From Kineosporiaceae bacterium (GTDB lineage: Bacteria; Actinomycetota; Actinomycetes; Actinomycetales; Kineosporiaceae), in the NCBI GenBank assembly GCA_016713225.1, contig JADJPO010000011.1, forward strand, positions 62,001 to 126,000: a stretch of DNA of 64,000 nucleotides. Direction: 5' to 3'. The position numbers were made by a program, and so were the translations under genes. Below are positions 61,698 through 64,000 of the stretch, one piece after another. The notes under the pieces were generated by a model. It did no database searches. It had not been told where the DNA came from and worked only from the letters and a program-made list of their open reading frames with translations. Each line of letters starts with the position of its first letter. Within the stretch, counting starts at the first letter, position 1.

Positions 61698-62786
61698 TCA
61701 CACACCGTGGGCGGCCCGGGCCGATTGCCAGAGCGTCCCGGAACGCTGGGTGGCGTCTCGAACCTCTCCCACGAGCTCTTCCAACACGTCCTCGAGAAAG
61801 ACGACACCCACCGTGGCGCCCTCCTGATCGACCCGTGCCAGATGCGCCGAGGAACGCTGCAGAGCGGACAACACGTCGTCCATGTCGTCGCCCGACGCCA
61901 CCGAGGCCAGCGGGCGCACGCGCTCACCGGGCAACCGCTCGGCGTACTGCTCGTCGTCGATGTCGAGCAGGTCCTTCAGATGCAGGTAGCCCACGAGCTC
62001 CGCCGGGCCGGAGGGTCCGCCGGCGCCCAGGACCGGGAACCGGCTGAACCCGGTTTGCGCCACCAGCCGCTCGACGTCCTGCGGGGTGTCGGTGGCGTCC
62101 AGGGTGACCATCCGCTCCCGCGGGACCATCACGTCGACGGCCCGCCGCTGAGCCAGGGTGAGCGCCCCGCCGAGCAGGTCGTGCCCGGGCTCGAGCAGTC
62201 CCTCCTTGCGCGACTCCGTGACGATGGCGTGCACCTCCTCGGCGGTGAACGCGCTGGTGAGCTCCTCCTTGGGCTCGACGTGCAGTGCCCGTAGCAGCAG
62301 GTTGGTCACCGCGCGCAGCGCCCGGATCAGCCAGGACACCGCCCGCGCCGAGATCACCAGGGCCGGGGCGAGGGTCAGCGCCGCCCGTTCGGGCGCCGCC
62401 AACGCGAGGTTCTTGGGGATCATCTCCCCCACCACCACGTGCAGATAGACCACCACCGCCAGCGCCACCGTGAACGCCACCGGGTGGACCAGCCCGTCGG
62501 GCAGGCCCACCGCATGGAACGGACCCACCAGCAGGTGGGCCACGGCCGGCTCGGCCACCGCCCCCAGACCGAGCGAACAGATGGTGATGCCGAGCTGGGC
62601 CGCCGCCAACATCAGCGAGACGTTCTCCATGGCCCACAACGCCGTCCGGGCGCCCCGCCGGCCGGCCTCGGCCAGTGGCTCCACCTGGCTGCGACGAGCC
62701 GAGATCACCGCGAACTCGGCCCCGACGAAGAACGCATTGAGCAGCAACAGCACCACCGCGAGCAACAGCGAACCGGAGGCACTCAC
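61698..62786 (-). CDS. CNNM/CBS-domain hemolysin-type membrane protein
   Basis: A 362-residue protein, GTG 62786, overlapping the previous gene by 4 bases. The CNNM domain (about 1-190) begins LLNAFFVGAEFAVISARRSQV; CBS repeats follow (about 210-345: VMVPRERMVTLDATDT, then LARVDQEGATVGVVFLED). The usual C-terminal CorC/HlyC transporter-associated domain is absent. The family handles Mg2+/Co2+ efflux. It is the second of a CNNM pair. Confidence 0.88.
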   Translation of the reverse strand: MSASGSLLLAVVLLLLNAFFVGAEFAVISARRSQVEPLAEAGRRGARTALWAMENVSLMLAAAQLGITICSLGLGAVAEPAVAHLLVGPFHAVGLPDGLVHPVAFTVALAVVVYLHVVVGEMIPKNLALAAPERAALTLAPALVISARAVSWLIRALRAVTNLLLRALHVEPKEELTSAFTAEEVHAIVTESRKEGLLEPGHDLLGGALTLAQRRAVDVMVPRERMVTLDATDTPQDVERLVAQTGFSRFPVLGAGGPSGPAELVGYLHLKDLLDIDDEQYAERLPGERVRPLASVASGDDMDDVLSALQRSSAHLARVDQEGATVGVVFLEDVLEELVGEVRDATQRSGTLWQSARAAHGV

Positions 62787-64000
62787 CCGCGCTCACCCCC
62801 GGCGTCCGGCACAGCGTCGATCGCCAGCGGTACCGCCACCACGCGAACCCGGTCGACCCGGCGCCGGTCCATGCGTTCCACGCTCAGTTCGGCCCCGGGC
62901 AGTCGCACCACGTCGCCCGCCTGGGGCAGCCGGCCCAACCGGGCCATCAGGAAGCCGGCGATGGTCTCGTACGCGGGGTCCTCGGGCACCTGCAGGCCGA
63001 TCGACTCGGCCACCTCGTCGGGGCGCATCAGCCCGGGCAGCAGGTAGCTGCCGTCGATGCGCCGCACGACCTGGTTACGCGCCCGGTCGTGCTCGTCGGA
63101 GACCTCACCGACGATCTCCTCGATGACGTCCTCGAGGGTGACGATGCCCGCGGTGCCGCCGTACTCGTCCTCCACCACGGCCAGCTGCATGCCCTGCTGG
63201 CGCAACGTGAGCAGCAACGGATCGAGCCGCAGCGTCTCGGGCACCCGCAGCACCTCGCTCACCAGGGCGGCCACCGACACCTCGGTGCGACGCTCCCGCG
63301 GCACGGCCACCGCGGACTTCACGTGCACCACGCCGACCAGATCGTCGATCCCCTCGCCCTCCACCGGGAATCGGGACAACCCGGTCCGCCGCGCCAGGGC
63401 GATCACATCGGCAGCGGTCTCGTCACGCTCGATCGTCACCACCCGCACGCGCGGGGTCATCACGTCGTCGGCGGTGTGGGCGCTGAAGTCGAGCGAGCGC
63501 GTGAGCAGGATGGCGGTCTGTTCATCGAGGGTGCCCGCCTCGGCGCTGCGCCGCACCAGTGCGGCCAGTTCGTCCGGCGTCCGCCCGGCCGAGAGCTCTT
63601 CGGTCGGCTCGATCCCCAACCCTCGCAGGAACCGGTTGGCGCTGCCGTTGAGCAGCGTGATCAACGGCAGGACGGCGCGGGTGAACGCACGCTGCGGGCC
63701 GGCCACCACCTTGGCGGTCGCCAGCGGCACGGAGATGCCCAGGTTCTGCGGCAGCAGTTCGCCGACCACCATCGAGAACACCGTGGCCAGGAACAGGCCC
63801 AGGCCGACCGCGACGGGCGCGGCGGCGTCCTCGGACAACCCCAGCGAGACCAGCGGGGGCTCGAGCAGCTGCGCCAGCGACGGCTCGACCAGATAACCCA
63901 CGATGAGGGTGGTGATCGTGATCCCCACCTGCGCCCCGGACAACTGGGTGGACAGCGACCGCATCGCGGTCAGCACCCCGTTCGCCCGGGTGTCCCCGCC
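62783..64000 (-). CDS. CNNM/CBS/CorC_HlyC membrane protein (5' partial)
   Basis: The frame is open to base 64000, so the start is outside. It has CNNM (TQLSGAQVGITITTLIVGYL, VVGELLPQNLGI), CBS repeats (VMTPRVRVVTIERDE, VVEDEYGGTAGIVTLEDV), and the C-terminal CorC_HlyC domain (LLPGLMRPDEVAE, AGFLMARLGRLPQAGDV), which the partner lacks. The pair probably assembles together for divalent-cation efflux. Confidence 0.9.
   Translation of the reverse strand, partial: GGDTRANGVLTAMRSLSTQLSGAQVGITITTLIVGYLVEPSLAQLLEPPLVSLGLSEDAAAPVAVGLGLFLATVFSMVVGELLPQNLGISVPLATAKVVAGPQRAFTRAVLPLITLLNGSANRFLRGLGIEPTEELSAGRTPDELAALVRRSAEAGTLDEQTAILLTRSLDFSAHTADDVMTPRVRVVTIERDETAADVIALARRTGLSRFPVEGEGIDDLVGVVHVKSAVAVPRERRTEVSVAALVSEVLRVPETLRLDPLLLTLRQQGMQLAVVEDEYGGTAGIVTLEDVIEEIVGEVSDEHDRARNQVVRRIDGSYLLPGLMRPDEVAESIGLQVPEDPAYETIAGFLMARLGRLPQAGDVVRLPGAELSVERMDRRRVDRVRVVAVPLAIDAVPDAGGERG

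Overview
The window is 64 kb of very GC-rich chromosomal DNA from an actinobacterium. NucS in place of MutS/MutL-type mismatch repair, a DivIVA-domain coiled-coil protein, a Rho factor with a large Arg/Gln/Gly-rich insertion, a YtrA-type GntR operon, SigE-type ECF regulation, and the block argS-hom-thrB-rho-rpmE-prfA-prmC-tsaC-wecA-atp all point that way. A Kineosporia-like relative is plausible, but this is inference. Most genes look like vertically inherited core genes; the clearest accessory segment is about 48.4-52.3 kb.

Layout. 1-9 kb: the C-terminal part of a crotonyl-CoA carboxylase/reductase (CCR) fused to two CBS domains, followed at once by the decayed tail of a second CCR; then a DivIVA-like protein, an AI-2E-type transporter, an ECF sigma/anti-sigma pair, a duplicated 3-hydroxybutyryl-CoA dehydrogenase and nucS. 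9-16 kb: a D-amino-acid-oxidase-like protein, a Tat-exported DUF1800/DUF1501 pair, a MalY-type PLP lyase and an unknown gene. 16-23 kb: ethylmalonyl-CoA mutase, a lipoprotein protease, a CPA1 antiporter with a UBP zinc finger, a STAS protein, a DUF2007-like protein and a PduO-type cobalamin adenosyltransferase. 23-43 kb, all on the minus strand: argS, hom, thrB, rho, rpmE, prfA, prmC, tsaC, wecA, two AtpI/AtpZ-like genes, atpBEFHAGDC and a DUF2550 gene; lysA and thrC are missing from their usual places. 43-48 kb: two divergent response regulators (HD-like and HDOD outputs) and a PAS histidine kinase, then a FadR-type regulator and tRNA-Arg(CCG). 48.4-52.3 kb: an island of broken genes, small unknown genes and a low-GC patch. 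52-54 kb: a YtrA-type GntR/ABC operon. 54-64 kb: a GAF-GGDEF-EAL protein with a FIST sensor, a persulfide-type operon (CstR-like operator, small Cys-rich protein, CoA-disulfide reductase with rhodanese), an M15 peptidase and two CNNM/CBS proteins.

How parts work together. CCR, the 3-hydroxybutyryl-CoA dehydrogenase, ethylmalonyl-CoA mutase (B12-dependent) and the cobalamin adenosyltransferase fit one ethylmalonyl-CoA pathway for acetyl-CoA assimilation. FIST plus GGDEF-EAL, and the HD-like/HDOD/kinase trio, are two separate signalling modules.

The most unusual signal is non-coding. Four families of intergenic inverted repeats occur, mostly at gene 3' ends. Family A is built on GCTCATGCTCCGC, family B on GTGATCATG...CGTGCAC, family C is a 69-bp element present twice with 67/69 identity, and family D is an 81-bp element present twice at the two ends of the tRNA-Arg island. 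In family D the two copies differ by compensatory base-pair changes, and the two remaining non-Watson-Crick pairs become G-U only if the minus strand is transcribed. That is the pattern expected of a structured RNA and is the best candidate here for something undescribed.
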